NCBI RefSeq assembly: GCF_020166105.1
Contig: NZ_JAIUJY010000001.1
Span: 806,001-870,000, forward strand
Length of the DNA stretch: 64,000 nucleotides
From: Blastococcus sp. LR1
GTDB lineage: Bacteria; Actinomycetota; Actinomycetes; Mycobacteriales; Geodermatophilaceae
Reading direction: 5' to 3'
Shown in pieces: positions 27,281-39,561 of the stretch (positions are counted from its first letter, which is position 1; each line of letters begins with the position of its first letter). The notes under the pieces were generated by a model. That model searched no databases. It worked only from the letters and a program-made list of their open reading frames with translations, and was not told the origin of the DNA. A program made the translations under genes and the position numbers.

Positions 27281-27320
27281 GCACGATCTATCGACATCGC
27301 CGACGCTGTATCCAGTACAA

Positions 27321-29051
27321 CTACCGGCTTTCGACACTCCGTCGGGTCAGCACGGTCACCGGCAGCCGGAGCGCCCCCGGCGCGGAGGCCGGAACCACCG
27401 GCGCGCGCGGCGGCACCGGAGCCACCGGCCGGTACGTCTCACCCGGCGCGGGCCGGAGGTCGACCTCCCCCTTGTTCGGCCACAGCGCCACGGCACGCTC
27501 GGCCTGCGCGGTGATCGTGAGCGACGGGTTCACCCCGAGGTTCGCCGAGACGGCGGATCCGTCGACGACCGACAGCCCCGGGTAGCCGTGCACCCGGTGG
27601 TAGGGGTCGACGACGCCGGTCGCCGGGGTCCTGCTGATGGCGCAGCCCCCGAGGAAGTGCGCGGTCATCGGGATGTTCACCAGCTCGGTCATCGCCCCGC
27701 CGGGGTCGCCGCCGATCTTCGCCGCGATCCGCCGCACCGCCTCGTGACCACCCGGGATCCAGGTCGGGTTGGGCTCGCCCGGACCGGGCCGGCTGGTGAG
27801 CCGCCGGCCGAAGCGGGAACGCCGTCCCGACACCACGATGCTGTTGTCCCGGCTCTGCATGACCAGCGCGATCACCGTGCGCTCGGACCAGCCGCGCACC
27901 GACAGCAGCCGGACGAAGGCAGCCGGGTTCCGTGCGATCACCCCGAGCGCCTTCAGCCAGCGCGGCACGCGACCGCCGCCGTCGACCAGCACCGTCTGCA
28001 GCAGGCCGATGGCGTTGCTGCCCTTCCCGTAACGGACCGGCTCCAGGTGGGTGTGCTCGTCGAGGTGGAACGACGAGGTGATGGCCACCCCGCGGCTGTA
28101 GTCGACCGTTCCCCTGCGCCGTCCGGACGCCGCCAGCACCGCTTCGGAGTTGGTCCGCGTCTGGTGGCCGAGACGCGCGGAGAGCTCCGGCAGCGTGCCG
28201 CCGTCGCGCATGGCGTGCAGCAGCCGCTGGGTGCCGTAGGTGCCCGCGGCCAGCACGACCTGGTCGCAGGTCCAGCGACGCACGCTCCGCTTCCTCAGCC
28301 AGGCGTCGGTGCGCACGGCTTCCACCTCCCAGCCGCCCCCGGCGCGGGGACGCACCGCGGTCACCGTCGTGAGCGGGTGCACCACCGCTCCGGCCCGCTC
28401 GGCGAGGTGCAGGTAGTTCTTGACCAGGGTGTTCTTGGCGCCGACCCGGCAGCCGGTCATGCAGGACCCGCACTCGGTGCAGCCGGTCCGCTCGGGTCCC
28501 GCTCCCCCGAAGTACGGATCCGGCACCGTCATCCCCGGCTCGCCGAAGAAGACGCCGACCGGCGTGGGGACGACGGTGTCGGCGACCCCCATCTCCTCGG
28601 CCACCTCGCGGAAGATCTCGTCGGCCGCGGTGACGGTCGGATTGGTCGTGACGCCGAGCATCCGGCTCGCCTGCTCGTAGTACGGCGCGAGCTCGGCCTC
28701 CCAGTCGGTGATCCCGACCCACTGCGGATCGCGGAAGTACGCGCTTGGCGGCTTGTAGAGCGTGTTCGCGTAGTTCAGCGAGCCACCGCCCACCCCGGCG
28801 CCGGCCATGATCAGCACGTCGGGCAGGAGGTGGAGCCGCTGCACCCCGTAACAGCCGAGCTGGGGTGCCCAGAGGTAGCGGCGCAGGTTCCAGGAGGTCG
28901 TCGGCAGCTCGTCGTCGGTGAACCGGCGCCCGGCCTCCAGCACCGCGACCCGGTAGCCCTTCTCCGACAGCCGCAGCGCGGCGGTGCTCCCGCCGAACCC
29001 GCTGCCGACGACGACGACGTCGACGTGCTCAGGCCTGCGCGACACGGTCAT
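27321..29051 (-). CDS. GMC family oxidoreductase, ChoD-like
   Basis: A 576-residue FAD-dependent oxidoreductase resembling the mycobacterial putative cholesterol oxidase ChoD. FAD-binding [21 protein letters not shown] lies at residues 12-32 and the GMC loop [16 protein letters not shown] at about 84. A cysteine cluster [12 protein letters not shown] at about 187-198 is typical of this subgroup and could hold an Fe-S cluster. The C-terminal substrate/FAD region has [13 protein letters not shown] and [19 protein letters not shown]. No signal peptide. ATG overlaps the end of the upstream monooxygenase gene by 23 bp. Confidence 0.85.
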   Translation of the reverse strand: MTVSRRPEHVDVVVVGSGFGGSTAALRLSEKGYRVAVLEAGRRFTDDELPTTSWNLRRYLWAPQLGCYGVQRLHLLPDVLIMAGAGVGGGSLNYANTLYKPPSAYFRDPQWVGITDWEAELAPYYEQASRMLGVTTNPTVTAADEIFREVAEEMGVADTVVPTPVGVFFGEPGMTVPDPYFGGAGPERTGCTECGSCMTGCRVGAKNTLVKNYLHLAERAGAVVHPLTTVTAVRPRAGGGWEVEAVRTDAWLRKRSVRRWTCDQVVLAAGTYGTQRLLHAMRDGGTLPELSARLGHQTRTNSEAVLAASGRRRGTVDYSRGVAITSSFHLDEHTHLEPVRYGKGSNAIGLLQTVLVDGGGRVPRWLKALGVIARNPAAFVRLLSVRGWSERTVIALVMQSRDNSIVVSGRRSRFGRRLTSRPGPGEPNPTWIPGGHEAVRRIAAKIGGDPGGAMTELVNIPMTAHFLGGCAISRTPATGVVDPYHRVHGYPGLSVVDGSAVSANLGVNPSLTITAQAERAVALWPNKGEVDLRPAPGETYRPVAPVPPRAPVVPASAPGALRLPVTVLTRRSVESR

Positions 29052-30528
29052 CTCCTGCGGGAGCGGCGGCCGGGGCCGCCGCGAAGTCCTCCGGTCGCAG
29101 CCGGTGCAGCCGGCGCCGGAAGGTGAGGGTGGACGCCGGCCAGTTCTGGGTGTTCCGGCCGCTCTCGGTCAGGTACCAGCTGCGGCAGCCGCCGGCGAAG
29201 ACGGTGCCGCGCACCCGCCGCTGGATCCAGCCGTCGAACGCCTCGGCGACGTCGCGGCGCACGTCCAGCCAGCGCGCGCTCCCCTGCCGCAGGTGCTGCA
29301 CGGCCTGCACGACCCACCGCACCTGGGCCTCGAGCATGAAGATGATCGAGTTGTGGCCGAGGTTGGTGTTCGGGCCGTAGAGCACGAACAGGTTCGGAAA
29401 GCCCGGGACGACGGTGCCGAGGTAGGCGCTGGCGCCGTCGGCCCACTGCTCGTGCAGGTCGCGGCCACCGCGGCCGGTGATCCGCATCGGGGCGAGGAAG
29501 TCCGTGGCGGTGAAGCCGGTGCCCAGGACGATCGTGTCCACCTCCCGCTCGGCGCCGTCGGCGGTGACGATCGAGTGCGGCCGCACCTCGGTGATCCGGT
29601 CGGTCACCACCTCGACCTGCGGCAGCTGGAGTGCTGCGTACCAGTCGTTGGACAGCAGGATGCGCTTGCAGCCGATCGGGTCCGTCGGAGTCAGCTTCGC
29701 GCGCAGCACCGGGTCGGCCACCGATGCCGCCAGGTGCTTGCGGTAGACCGCGCGATGCGTCGCGAGCAGGCGGTCGTCGGTGTTGATGCCCAGTGACCGG
29801 AGCTCGTTGGTCACGTAGGTGACCGCGCGGGACGCGCGCAGCAGCCCGGGCACCCGGGCGAAGGCTGCCTTCGCGCGGGTGCGGTAGGCGCGGTCGTTCT
29901 TCGGGAACACCCAGGGGGCCGAGCGCTGGAAGACCGCCAGCGATCCGGTGCGCGGTGCGATCGCCGGCACGAACTGGATCGCGCTCGCCCCCGTGCCGAG
30001 CACAGCGACCTTCTCGCCGGTGAGGTCGTGCTCGTGGTTCCACTGCGCGGAGTGGAAGAGGGTGCCCTCGAAGCTGTCCAGCCCCGGCACGTCGGGCCGG
30101 CTGGGGCGGCTGAGCTGGCCGGTGGCGGTGATCAGCACGTCGGCCTCGTGCTCCGCCCCTCCGGCGAGCGTGAGCCGCCAGCGAGCGGTGTCCTCGTCGA
30201 AGGCCGCGGCGAGCACCTCGGTGCCGAAGCGGATGTGCGGCAGGACGCCGAAGTCACGGGCGACGTCGCGCAGGTAGGCGTGGATCTCCGCCTGCGGGGC
30301 GAACCGGCGTGACCAGTCCGGCTTCGGCGCGAAGGACAGCGAGTAGAGGTGCGAGGGGACGTCGCACGCCGCCCCGGGATACGTGTTCTCCCGCCAGACG
30401 CCGCCGACGTCGTCGCTCTTCTCGAAGAGCACGAGGTCGATGACGCCGGCCTGCTTCAGGCGCACGGCGGCGGCCAGCCCGCCGAAGCCGCTGCCGATGA
30501 TGGCCACGCTGATCACGGGCGGCACCAT
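29029..30528 (-). CDS. Flavin-containing Baeyer-Villiger-type monooxygenase
   Basis: A 499-residue NAD(P)H- and FAD-dependent monooxygenase. FAD site AIIGSGFGGLAAAVRL near residue 9; the BVMO fingerprint FxGxxxHxxxW is seen as FEGTLFHSAQW (about 152-162); the NADPH site VLGTGASAIQFV follows at about 176. Late motif VLGTGFTATDFL also fits. The residue after the fingerprint Trp is Asn, not Pro or Asp, so the exact class is open. Ketone or sterol-like substrates are likely. ATG at 30528; the frame continues upstream but lacks family sequence. Confidence 0.85.
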   Translation of the reverse strand: MVPPVISVAIIGSGFGGLAAAVRLKQAGVIDLVLFEKSDDVGGVWRENTYPGAACDVPSHLYSLSFAPKPDWSRRFAPQAEIHAYLRDVARDFGVLPHIRFGTEVLAAAFDEDTARWRLTLAGGAEHEADVLITATGQLSRPSRPDVPGLDSFEGTLFHSAQWNHEHDLTGEKVAVLGTGASAIQFVPAIAPRTGSLAVFQRSAPWVFPKNDRAYRTRAKAAFARVPGLLRASRAVTYVTNELRSLGINTDDRLLATHRAVYRKHLAASVADPVLRAKLTPTDPIGCKRILLSNDWYAALQLPQVEVVTDRITEVRPHSIVTADGAEREVDTIVLGTGFTATDFLAPMRITGRGGRDLHEQWADGASAYLGTVVPGFPNLFVLYGPNTNLGHNSIIFMLEAQVRWVVQAVQHLRQGSARWLDVRRDVAEAFDGWIQRRVRGTVFAGGCRSWYLTESGRNTQNWPASTLTFRRRLHRLRPEDFAAAPAAAPAGDDRVAQA

Positions 30529-30630
30529 AGCCGGTGGATCGTTGTGCGGGTCACACTTCCCTGATAGACCTGACGCCATCGTCAAGTTCGGCGCCGACCC
30601 GGTCCCGGGGCGTTCCGCAGGGGGTTCCGC

Positions 30631-31773
30631 ATGCGTTTCACCGACGAGCACAAGGCGTTCCGGAAGGTCGTCCGCGACGTCGTCGACAAGGAGATCGCCC
30701 CGCACGTCGACGACTGGGAGCGCGACGGCATCTTCCCCGCGCACGAGCTGTTCCCGAAGCTCGGCGAGCTCGGGCTGCTCGGCCTGGAGTACGACCCCGA
30801 GTACGGCGGGCAGGGCGCCGACCACCTGTTCTCAGTGATCCTCTGCGAGGAGCTGCACCGCTCCGGCTGCGCCGGCGTCCCGATGGCCATCGGCGTCCAG
30901 ACCATGATGGCGACCCCCTCGCTGCACGAGTTCGGCAGCGACGACCTCAAGCGCCGCTATCTCGAGCCCGCCATCCGCGGCACCGCGGTCGCCTCCATCG
31001 CGGTCACCGAGGCCGGTGCGGGCTCCGACGTCGCCGGGCTGCGCACCAAGGCGGTCCGCGACGGCGACGACTGGGTGATCAACGGCAGCAAGCTGTACAT
31101 CACCAACGGCACCCAGGCCGACTGGCTCTGCCTGCTGGCCCGCACCTCCGACGAGGGCGGCCACCGCGGGATGAGCCAGATCGTCGTGGAGACGACGACG
31201 CCCGGGTTCTCCGTCTCGCGGAAGCTCGACAAGCTGGGCAACCGGTCGTCGGACACCGCGGAGCTCTACTTCGAGGACGTCCGGGTGCCGGTCTCGAACA
31301 CGATCGGCACGATCGGCCGCGGCTTCCAGCAGCAGATGGCGCAGTTCGTCGTCGAGCGCATGTTCGCCGCCTACGGAGCGGTGGGCAGCTGCCGGCACGC
31401 GATCGAACGCACCCGCGACCACCTCAGGCAGCGCGAGGCGTTCGGCGGGCCGCTGATGAAGAGCCAGTACCTGGGCTTCCGGCTGGCCGAGCTCTCCGCC
31501 GCCGTCGACGTGCTCGAGTCGCACAACTACGCCTGCGCCGAGTCCTACCTCGCCGGCGAGGACACCACCCGGCAGGCGACGGTCGCCAAGCTCACCGCCG
31601 GCCGGCTGCTGCGCGAGGTCGCCGACACGTGCCTGCAGTTCCACGGCGGCATGGGCTACATGGAGGAGACCTGGACCGCCCGGTTCTTCCGGGACAGCCG
31701 GCTGGCCTCGATCGGCGGTGGCGCCGACGAGGTGATGCTGCAGGTGCTGGCCCGGATGGACGGGTTCGCGTGA
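30631..31773 (+). CDS. Acyl-CoA dehydrogenase (first gene of the atu-like operon)
   Basis: A 380-residue FAD enzyme that forms an alpha,beta double bond in an acyl-CoA, passing electrons to ETF. Seen: VTEAGAGSDVAGLRTKA (FAD/substrate loop, about 125), GSKLYITNGTQADWL, RQREAFGGPLMKSQ and HGGMGYMEE. The MCAD-type catalytic position (YEGT) reads IGGGADE, so the base must lie elsewhere, as in the YGGT-like subgroups. It could correspond to AtuD-type branched acyl-CoA dehydrogenases. ATG at 30631 starts a seven-gene run with overlaps. Confidence 0.88.
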   Translation: MRFTDEHKAFRKVVRDVVDKEIAPHVDDWERDGIFPAHELFPKLGELGLLGLEYDPEYGGQGADHLFSVILCEELHRSGCAGVPMAIGVQTMMATPSLHEFGSDDLKRRYLEPAIRGTAVASIAVTEAGAGSDVAGLRTKAVRDGDDWVINGSKLYITNGTQADWLCLLARTSDEGGHRGMSQIVVETTTPGFSVSRKLDKLGNRSSDTAELYFEDVRVPVSNTIGTIGRGFQQQMAQFVVERMFAAYGAVGSCRHAIERTRDHLRQREAFGGPLMKSQYLGFRLAELSAAVDVLESHNYACAESYLAGEDTTRQATVAKLTAGRLLREVADTCLQFHGGMGYMEETWTARFFRDSRLASIGGGADEVMLQVLARMDGFA

Positions 31774-32576
31774 GCGACCGGGTCGCGCTGCTCGGCGCTC
31801 TGGTCGACGACCTCGCGGCCGAGTCCGCCGACCTCGACGCCCGCGTCGCCCCGCTGGACGACGCCGCCTGGGCCACCCCCACCCCGGCGGCCGGCTGGGA
31901 CATCCGCGACACGATCAACCACCTGCGCTTCTTCGACCGCGACGCGCTGCTGGCGGTCACCGACCCGGAGGGCTTCGGCGCACTGCTCTCCGCTCTCGGC
32001 GCCGAGATCCTCGACTACGTCGAGCAGCTGACCGCCGAGGGGCGCGACACTCCCCCGGCCGACGTGCTGACCGCCTGGCGGATCGGCCGCGACGCCCTGA
32101 CAGCATCCCTGCGCACCCTCGAGCCCGGCGTCCGGGTGCCGTGGTTCGGCCCGCCGATGAGCCCGGCGTCCTTCGTGACCGCCCGGCTGATGGAGACCTG
32201 GGCGCACGGGCAGGACGTCGTGGACGCGCTCGGCCAGGACCGCCCCGGCACGGCGCGGCTGCGCTCGGTCGCCGAGATCGGCGTCCGCGCCCGCACGTTC
32301 TCCTACCTGGTGCGCGGCCTCGCCGTCCCCGAGCAGCCGGTCCGGGTCGAGCTCCGCGGCCCCGACGGCGCCGAGTGGAACTGGGGACCCGAGGACGCCG
32401 GCGACGTCGTCCGCGGCCCGGCCCTGGACTTCTGCCTGCTGGTCACCCAGCGCCGGCACCGCTCCGACGTCGACCTCGAGGTGACCGGCGCGGGCGCGGA
32501 GGAGTGGATGGGGATCGCCCAGGCCTTCGCCGGGCCACCCGGGACCGGGCGCGAGCCGCTGGGAGCCCGGTCATGA
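31770..32576 (+). CDS. TIGR03084 / mycothiol-dependent maleylpyruvate isomerase-fold protein
   Basis: A 268-residue protein of the actinobacterial TIGR03084 group, related to the DinB/MDMPI metal-binding fold. The N-terminal half is a helix bundle with possible metal ligands in TINHLRFFDRD and ETWAHGQDVVDALG. The C-terminal half is an SCP2-like sheet ending in DVDLEVTGAGAEEWM. Role unknown; it is regularly found beside acyl-CoA genes. GTG start overlapping the previous stop, and ATGA overlap with the AtuA gene. Confidence 0.78.
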   Translation: MSDRVALLGALVDDLAAESADLDARVAPLDDAAWATPTPAAGWDIRDTINHLRFFDRDALLAVTDPEGFGALLSALGAEILDYVEQLTAEGRDTPPADVLTAWRIGRDALTASLRTLEPGVRVPWFGPPMSPASFVTARLMETWAHGQDVVDALGQDRPGTARLRSVAEIGVRARTFSYLVRGLAVPEQPVRVELRGPDGAEWNWGPEDAGDVVRGPALDFCLLVTQRRHRSDVDLEVTGAGAEEWMGIAQAFAGPPGTGREPLGARS

Positions 32577-34359
32577 CCGCGCCGCTGCGGGTCGCGAACG
32601 TCTCCGGCTTCTACGGCGACCGGCACAGCGCCATGCGCGAGATGCTCGAGGGCGGGGAGGTCGACGTCCTCACCGGCGACTACCTGGCCGAGCTGACCAT
32701 GCTGATCCTCGGCCGGCAGAAGGCCGAGGACGCCTCTGCCGGGTACGCCCGCACCTTCCTCTCCCAGCTCGAGGAGTGCCTCGGCACCGCGCTGGAGCGC
32801 GGAGTGCGGGTCGTCAGCAACGCCGGCGGGCTCAACCCGCAGGGGCTGGCCGCGGCGGTGAGCGAGCTCGGGGCGCGCCTCGGCCTGCAGGTCGAGGTGG
32901 CGACGGTGAGCGGCGACGACCTGCTCCCCCGCGTCGGTGACCTGACCGCGCGCGGGCTGCTCCGCGGCGGCGACCGCGCACCGGGCGACCGCGACGTCGT
33001 CGACGCCCTCACCGCCAACGCCTACCTCGGCTGCCGCGGGATCGTGCGCGCGCTGGAGGCCGGCGCGGACGTCGTCGTCACCGGCCGGGTGACCGACGCC
33101 AGCCTCGTCGTCGGGCCGGCCGCCTGGCACCACGGCTGGGGCCGCGACGACTGGGGCACAGCCGACCTGGACGCGCTGGCCGGCGCCACCGTCGCCGGGC
33201 ACGTGCTGGAGTGCGGCGCGCAGGCGACCGGCGGCAACTTCAGCTTCTTCGCCGAGCTGCTCGACGCCGACCCCGCCGCGCTGGACCGCATCGGCTTCCC
33301 GCTCGCCGAGATCGCCGCCGACGGCTCGTCGGTCATCACCAAGCACGCGGGCACCGGTGGCGCGGTCACGGTCGAGACGGTCACCGAGCAGCTGCTCTAC
33401 GAGCTCACCGGCACCTCCTACGGCGGCCCCGACGTCGTCACCCGGTTCGATTCCCTGCGGCTGCGCCAGGCCGGCCCGGACCGGGTCGAGATCTCCGGCG
33501 CACGCGGAGTGCCCGCCGGCGCGCACCTCAAGGTCGCGGTCAACCGGCTCGGCGGCTTCCGGAACTCGATGACCCTGCCGCTGACCGGGCTGGACGTCGA
33601 GCAGAAGGCCGCACTCCTGCGCCGCCAGCTCGCACCCGCGCTGGAGGGCGTCGAGGAGGTGCGGGTCGCCCTGGCCCGCACCGACTCCCCGGACGCCCCC
33701 GTGCAGGAGGAGGCCGCCGCCCTCCTGCACATCACGGTCAAGGACCGCGACCGGCGCAAGGTCGGCAAGGGCTTCACCGTGCCGGTCATCGAACTGGGCC
33801 TGGCCAGCATCCCCGGCTTCCACGCCACCTCGGCACCGCCGAGCCCGTCGCCGTACGGCGTCTACACGGCGGCCTGGGTGCCGGCGGCGGAGGTGCCACA
33901 GATCGTCGGCCTGCCCGACGGGACGACGGAGACCCTCCCCTCCCCCGCTGCTCCCGCGGGCACTCCTCTCGTTCCCGCGGCGGCGGAGGCCCCGGCGTGG
34001 AGCGACTCCGGCCCGACCCGGCGGGTGCCGCTGGGACTCGTCGCCGGTGCGCGCAGCGGCGACAAGGGCGGCGCCGCGACGCTCGGCGTCTACGCGCGCA
34101 GCGACGACGGTTTCGCCTGGCTGGCCGCCTTCCTCACTCCCGACCGGCTGCGCGCGCTGCTTCCCGAGGCCGCCGACCTGCCGGTGACCCGGGAGCTCCT
34201 GCCCGGGCTTCGGGCGCTGCTCTTCCAACTGCCCGGGCTGCTCGGCGACGGCGTCGCCGCGGGCACCCGGTTCGACCCCCAGGCGAAAGCCGTGGGCGAG
34301 TGGCTGCGCTCCCGCGCAGTCGACGTCCCGGTGGACCTGCTGCCCCCGGAGGTGGGTGC

Positions 34360-34363
<4 letters not shown>
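32573..34363 (+). CDS. AtuA family (DUF1446) protein
   Basis: A 596-residue protein of the acyclic-terpene-utilisation AtuA family. The opening VANVSGFYGDRHSAMREMLEGG, the DVLTGDYLAELTMLIL block and VVSNAGGLNPQGLA are typical, with GADVVVTGRVTDASL further on. A C-terminal domain begins near residue 480 (RRVPLGLVAGARSGDKGGAATLGVYA). Reaction unknown; atu genes degrade citronellol and geraniol in Pseudomonas. The neighbours here are both subunits of a biotin carboxylase system, as in the atu cluster and the mycobacterial accA2/accD2 cluster. Confidence 0.85.
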
Positions 34364-35936
<1,573 letters not shown>

Positions 35937-35940
<4 letters not shown>

Positions 35941-37970
35941 CCGTTCGGAATCTGACCAGCGTGCTGGTCGCCAACCGAGGCGAGATCGCCCGCCGCGTGT
36001 TCGCCACGGCCCGCGCCATGGGCATGCGCACCGTGGCGGTCTACTCCGACGCCGATGCCGATGCGCCCTTCGTCGCCGATGCCGACGTCGCCGTCCGGCT
36101 GCCGGGCAATTCGCCCGCCGAGACCTACCTGCGGGCCGACCTCGTCGTGGCCGCGGCGCTGAAGGCGGGCGCTGACTGCGTGCACCCCGGCTACGGCTTC
36201 CTCTCGGAGAACGCGGGGTTCGCCCGCGCGGTCGCCGAGGCCGGCCTGGTCTACGTCGGGCCGAGCCCGGAGGCGGTCGAGGCGATGGGCAGCAAGCTCG
36301 CTGCCAAGGAGCTCATGCAGCAGGCCGGGGTGCCGACCCTGCCCAGCATCGACGCGACCGGGCTCTCCGGCGACACCCTGGCCAAGGCCGGCGCAGAGGT
36401 GGGCTATCCGCTGCTGGTCAAGGCCTCGTTCGGCGGTGGTGGTCGCGGCATGCGCGCGGTCCGCGAGCCCGGCGAGCTGGCCGAGGCCGTCGAGGGCGCC
36501 GGCCGCGAGGCGGCGTCCGCGTTCGGCGACGGCACGGTCTTCCTGGAGCGGCTGGTCGAGCGCCCCCGGCACATCGAGGTGCAGGTCTTCGGCGACCGGC
36601 ACGGCACGACCGTCGCCCTGTTCGAGCGCGAGTGCTCGATCCAGCGACGGCACCAGAAGGTGGTCGAGGAGGCGCCGTCACCCGCCGTCGGCCCGGAGCT
36701 GCGCTCGCGGCTGCAGGACGCGGCGGTCACCGCGGCCCGCGCCATCGACTACCTCGGCGCGGGGACCGTGGAGTTCCTGCTCGACGACTCCGGTGAGTTC
36801 TTCTTCCTGGAGATGAACACCCGCCTGCAAGTGGAGCACCCGGTCACCGAGGCGGTCACCGGGCTGGACCTGGTCCGGCTGCAGTTCGACGTCGCTGCGG
36901 GACGTCCGCTGCCGGCCGAGGCGGTCTCCCCCACGCTCACCGGCTCCGCGATCGAGGTGCGCCTCTACGCCGAGGACCCGGCCCGCAACTGGCTTCCGCA
37001 GTCCGGGCGGCTGGCCGACTTCGCGATCCCGACGGACGCGGAGTTCACCCCGACCGCCGGCGCCGGCATCCGGGTGGACAGCGGCGTCGCGGCCGGCGGC
37101 GAGGTCGGCGTGCACTACGACCCGATGCTGGCCAAGGTCATCGCCTGGGCGCCGGACCGATCCTCGGCGGCGCTCGCGCTGGCCGGCGCGCTCACCCGGG
37201 CCCGGCTGCACGGGCTGACGACCAACCGCGACCTGCTGGTGCGGGTACTGCGCAGCGAGGCCTTCCTCGCCGGGGAGACCGACACCGCGTTCCTGGAACG
37301 GCACGGCCTGGACACCCTCGCCGCGCCGCTGGTCGACGACGCGGGACGACGTCGGCACGCGGTCGTGGCCGCGCTCGCCGGCGCTGCCCTGCGCCGGGCC
37401 GCCGCGCCTGTGCTGGGCGACCTGCCGGCGGGGTGGCGCAACAACCCGACGGTGCCGCAGACGACGACCTTCGACGTCGGCACCGTGCACTACCGGCTGG
37501 ACCGGACCGGGCTGACCGCCGACGTCGACGGCGAGGCCGTGCAGCTGAGCGTGCTCGGCAGCGGAATCGAGGGCCCCGGCCGGGTGCGGCTGGAGATCGA
37601 GGCCGACGGCCTGCGCGGCAGCTACGCCGTGCACGTCGACGGCGACGCGCACTTCGTCGACGGCCCGGAGGGTCCGACGTCGCTGGTCGAGCTGCCGCGC
37701 TTCCCCGAGCCGAGCGCCTCGGTGGCGCCCGGCTCACTGACCGCGAGCATGCCCGGCGCGGTCACCCGGGTCGCCGTCGCCGAGGGCGACCGGGTCGAGG
37801 CAGGACAGCTGGTGCTGGTCCTGGAGGCCATGAAGATGGAGCACCCCGTGGTGGCGCCCGCTGCCGGCGTGGTGCAGGCCCTGCACGTCGCCGTCGGCGC
37901 GCAGGTGGAGACGGGCGCGACGCTCGCGGTCGTCACGGCGAACGTCGAGGAGAGCAACGATGCGTCCTGA
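35937..37970 (+). CDS. Acyl-CoA carboxylase alpha subunit (biotin carboxylase + BCCP)
   Basis: A 677-residue subunit. The biotin carboxylase part has ANRGEIARRVF at the N-terminus, the ATP-grasp glycine loop KASFGGGGRGMR (about 162) and EMNTRLQVEHPVTE (about 295). The C-terminal biotinyl domain has the acceptor Lys in EAMKMEH (about 632). Partner of the beta subunit encoded just upstream. GTG start coupled; its end overlaps the acyl-CoA synthetase gene by 11 bp. Confidence 0.92.
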
Positions 37971-39561
37971 CCTGTCCGGGATCGACCCCCTCGAGCTGAA
38001 CCTGGCCACTCGGTTCTCGATCGGCGATCTGCTCACCCGCTCCACCCAGCTGTTCGCCGATCGCACCGCGATCGTCGACGGTGAGGAGGAGATCAGCTAC
38101 GGCCGCCTCGACGCAGCCGCGGAGGCGTTCGGGCGCGGGCTGCTCGACGCCGGCGTCGGCCGCCAGGAGCCGGTCGCCTTCCTGCTGGGCAACTCGTGGC
38201 GCTTCGCCGCCAGCTTCTTCGGCTGCGCCAAGGCGGGGCTGGTCGCGCTGCCGGTCAACCTGATGCTCGCGCCGGAGGACATCGGCTGGATCCTCGGCGA
38301 CTCCGGCACCCGCACCGTCGTCGCCGATCCGCCATTCGTGCCGCTGCTCGAGGCGGTGCTGCCGTCGCTCCCGCAGATCACCACGGTGATCGTGACCGGC
38401 GACTCGGTGCCGAAGTCGATCGCCGGCCGCCCGGTGCGGCGCTGGGACGACGTCGCCGTCGACCCGACGCCGGTCCAGGTGATGGTCGAGGACCGCGACA
38501 CCGTGCACTGCCTCTACACCTCGGGCACCACCGCCCGGCCCAAGGGCGTGCTCACCAGTCACCTCTCGGTGCACGTCGGAGTGCTCAGCAACGCGCTGCA
38601 GACCGGCCACCGCCGCGGCGACGAGTACTCGGTCATGCCGATCGTGCTGCCGCTGTTCCACACCACCGCGTTGGACACCCTGCTGCTGCCGATCCTGCTC
38701 ACCGGCGGCACCGCGGTCCTCCCCCGCGGGTTCGACCCCGAGGGCTTCCTGGAGGTCATCGAGAAGCGGTCGGCCACGCACCTGATGCTGCTGCCGATGA
38801 TGTACGCCGCGCTCCTGGCGACCCCCGGCATCCGCACCCGCGACCTCTCCTCGGTCCAGCTGGCCATCTACGCCATGGCGCCCATGCCGCAGGAGCGGAT
38901 CACCGAGATCGCCGCGGCGTTCCCGAACGCCAAGGTGCTGCTCGGCTCCGGCCAGACCGAGTGCGTGCCGGCCACGGTGTTCCAGTGGCCCGCGCACCAG
39001 GAGACCAAGGCCGCGTCGTGGGGACCGTCCACGGTCACCGTCGACACCCGGATCATGGACCCCGCGGGCGAGCTGGTGCCGGCGGGCGGGACCGGCGAGA
39101 TCGTCTACCGCGGCCCGCACGTGATGAGCGGCTACTGGAACAACAGGGACGCGAACACCGCCGCCTTCGCGCACGGCTGGTTCCACAGCGGCGACGTCGG
39201 CCACCTCGACGACGAGGGCGTCGTCTGGTTCACCGACCGGGTCAAGGACATGGTCAAGACCGGCGGGGAGAACGTCTCCTCGGTCGAGGTCGAGCGGGTG
39301 CTGCTGGCCTTTCCGGGGATCGTGGAGGCAGCCGTCATCGGCGTCCCCGACGACCGCTGGGGCGAGGCCGTGACCGGCGTCGTCGTCCCGGCCGACCCGG
39401 ACGCCGACCCGGCGGCGCTGACCGAGCAGCTGCTCGCCCACTGCCGCGAGCACCTCGCCGGCTTCCAGGTGCCCAAGCGGATCGACGTCCGCGTCGGCCT
39501 GCCGAAGACCGCGACCGGGAAGATCCAGAAGCACGAGCTGAGGAGCGAGTTCCGTGGCTGA
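37960..39561 (+). CDS. AMP-dependent acyl-CoA synthetase
   Basis: A 533-residue ANL-superfamily ligase that activates a carboxylic acid to its CoA thioester through an acyl-AMP. P-loop-like motif LYTSGTTARPKGVLTSH at about 185; GSGQTECVPAT at about 330; hinge region FTDRVKDMVKTGGENVSSVEVE; and the C-terminal catalytic Lys in KTATGKIQKHELR. It may load the organic acid that the operon degrades. The ATG at 37960 lies inside the end of the carboxylase gene. Confidence 0.9.
   Translation: MRPDLSGIDPLELNLATRFSIGDLLTRSTQLFADRTAIVDGEEEISYGRLDAAAEAFGRGLLDAGVGRQEPVAFLLGNSWRFAASFFGCAKAGLVALPVNLMLAPEDIGWILGDSGTRTVVADPPFVPLLEAVLPSLPQITTVIVTGDSVPKSIAGRPVRRWDDVAVDPTPVQVMVEDRDTVHCLYTSGTTARPKGVLTSHLSVHVGVLSNALQTGHRRGDEYSVMPIVLPLFHTTALDTLLLPILLTGGTAVLPRGFDPEGFLEVIEKRSATHLMLLPMMYAALLATPGIRTRDLSSVQLAIYAMAPMPQERITEIAAAFPNAKVLLGSGQTECVPATVFQWPAHQETKAASWGPSTVTVDTRIMDPAGELVPAGGTGEIVYRGPHVMSGYWNNRDANTAAFAHGWFHSGDVGHLDDEGVVWFTDRVKDMVKTGGENVSSVEVERVLLAFPGIVEAAVIGVPDDRWGEAVTGVVVPADPDADPAALTEQLLAHCREHLAGFQVPKRIDVRVGLPKTATGKIQKHELRSEFRG

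Noticed and set aside
30541-30564. TTGTGC and GATAGA as promoter of the seven-gene operon
   Set aside because: Spacing and -10 match are poor; I could not choose a convincing pair in this gap.
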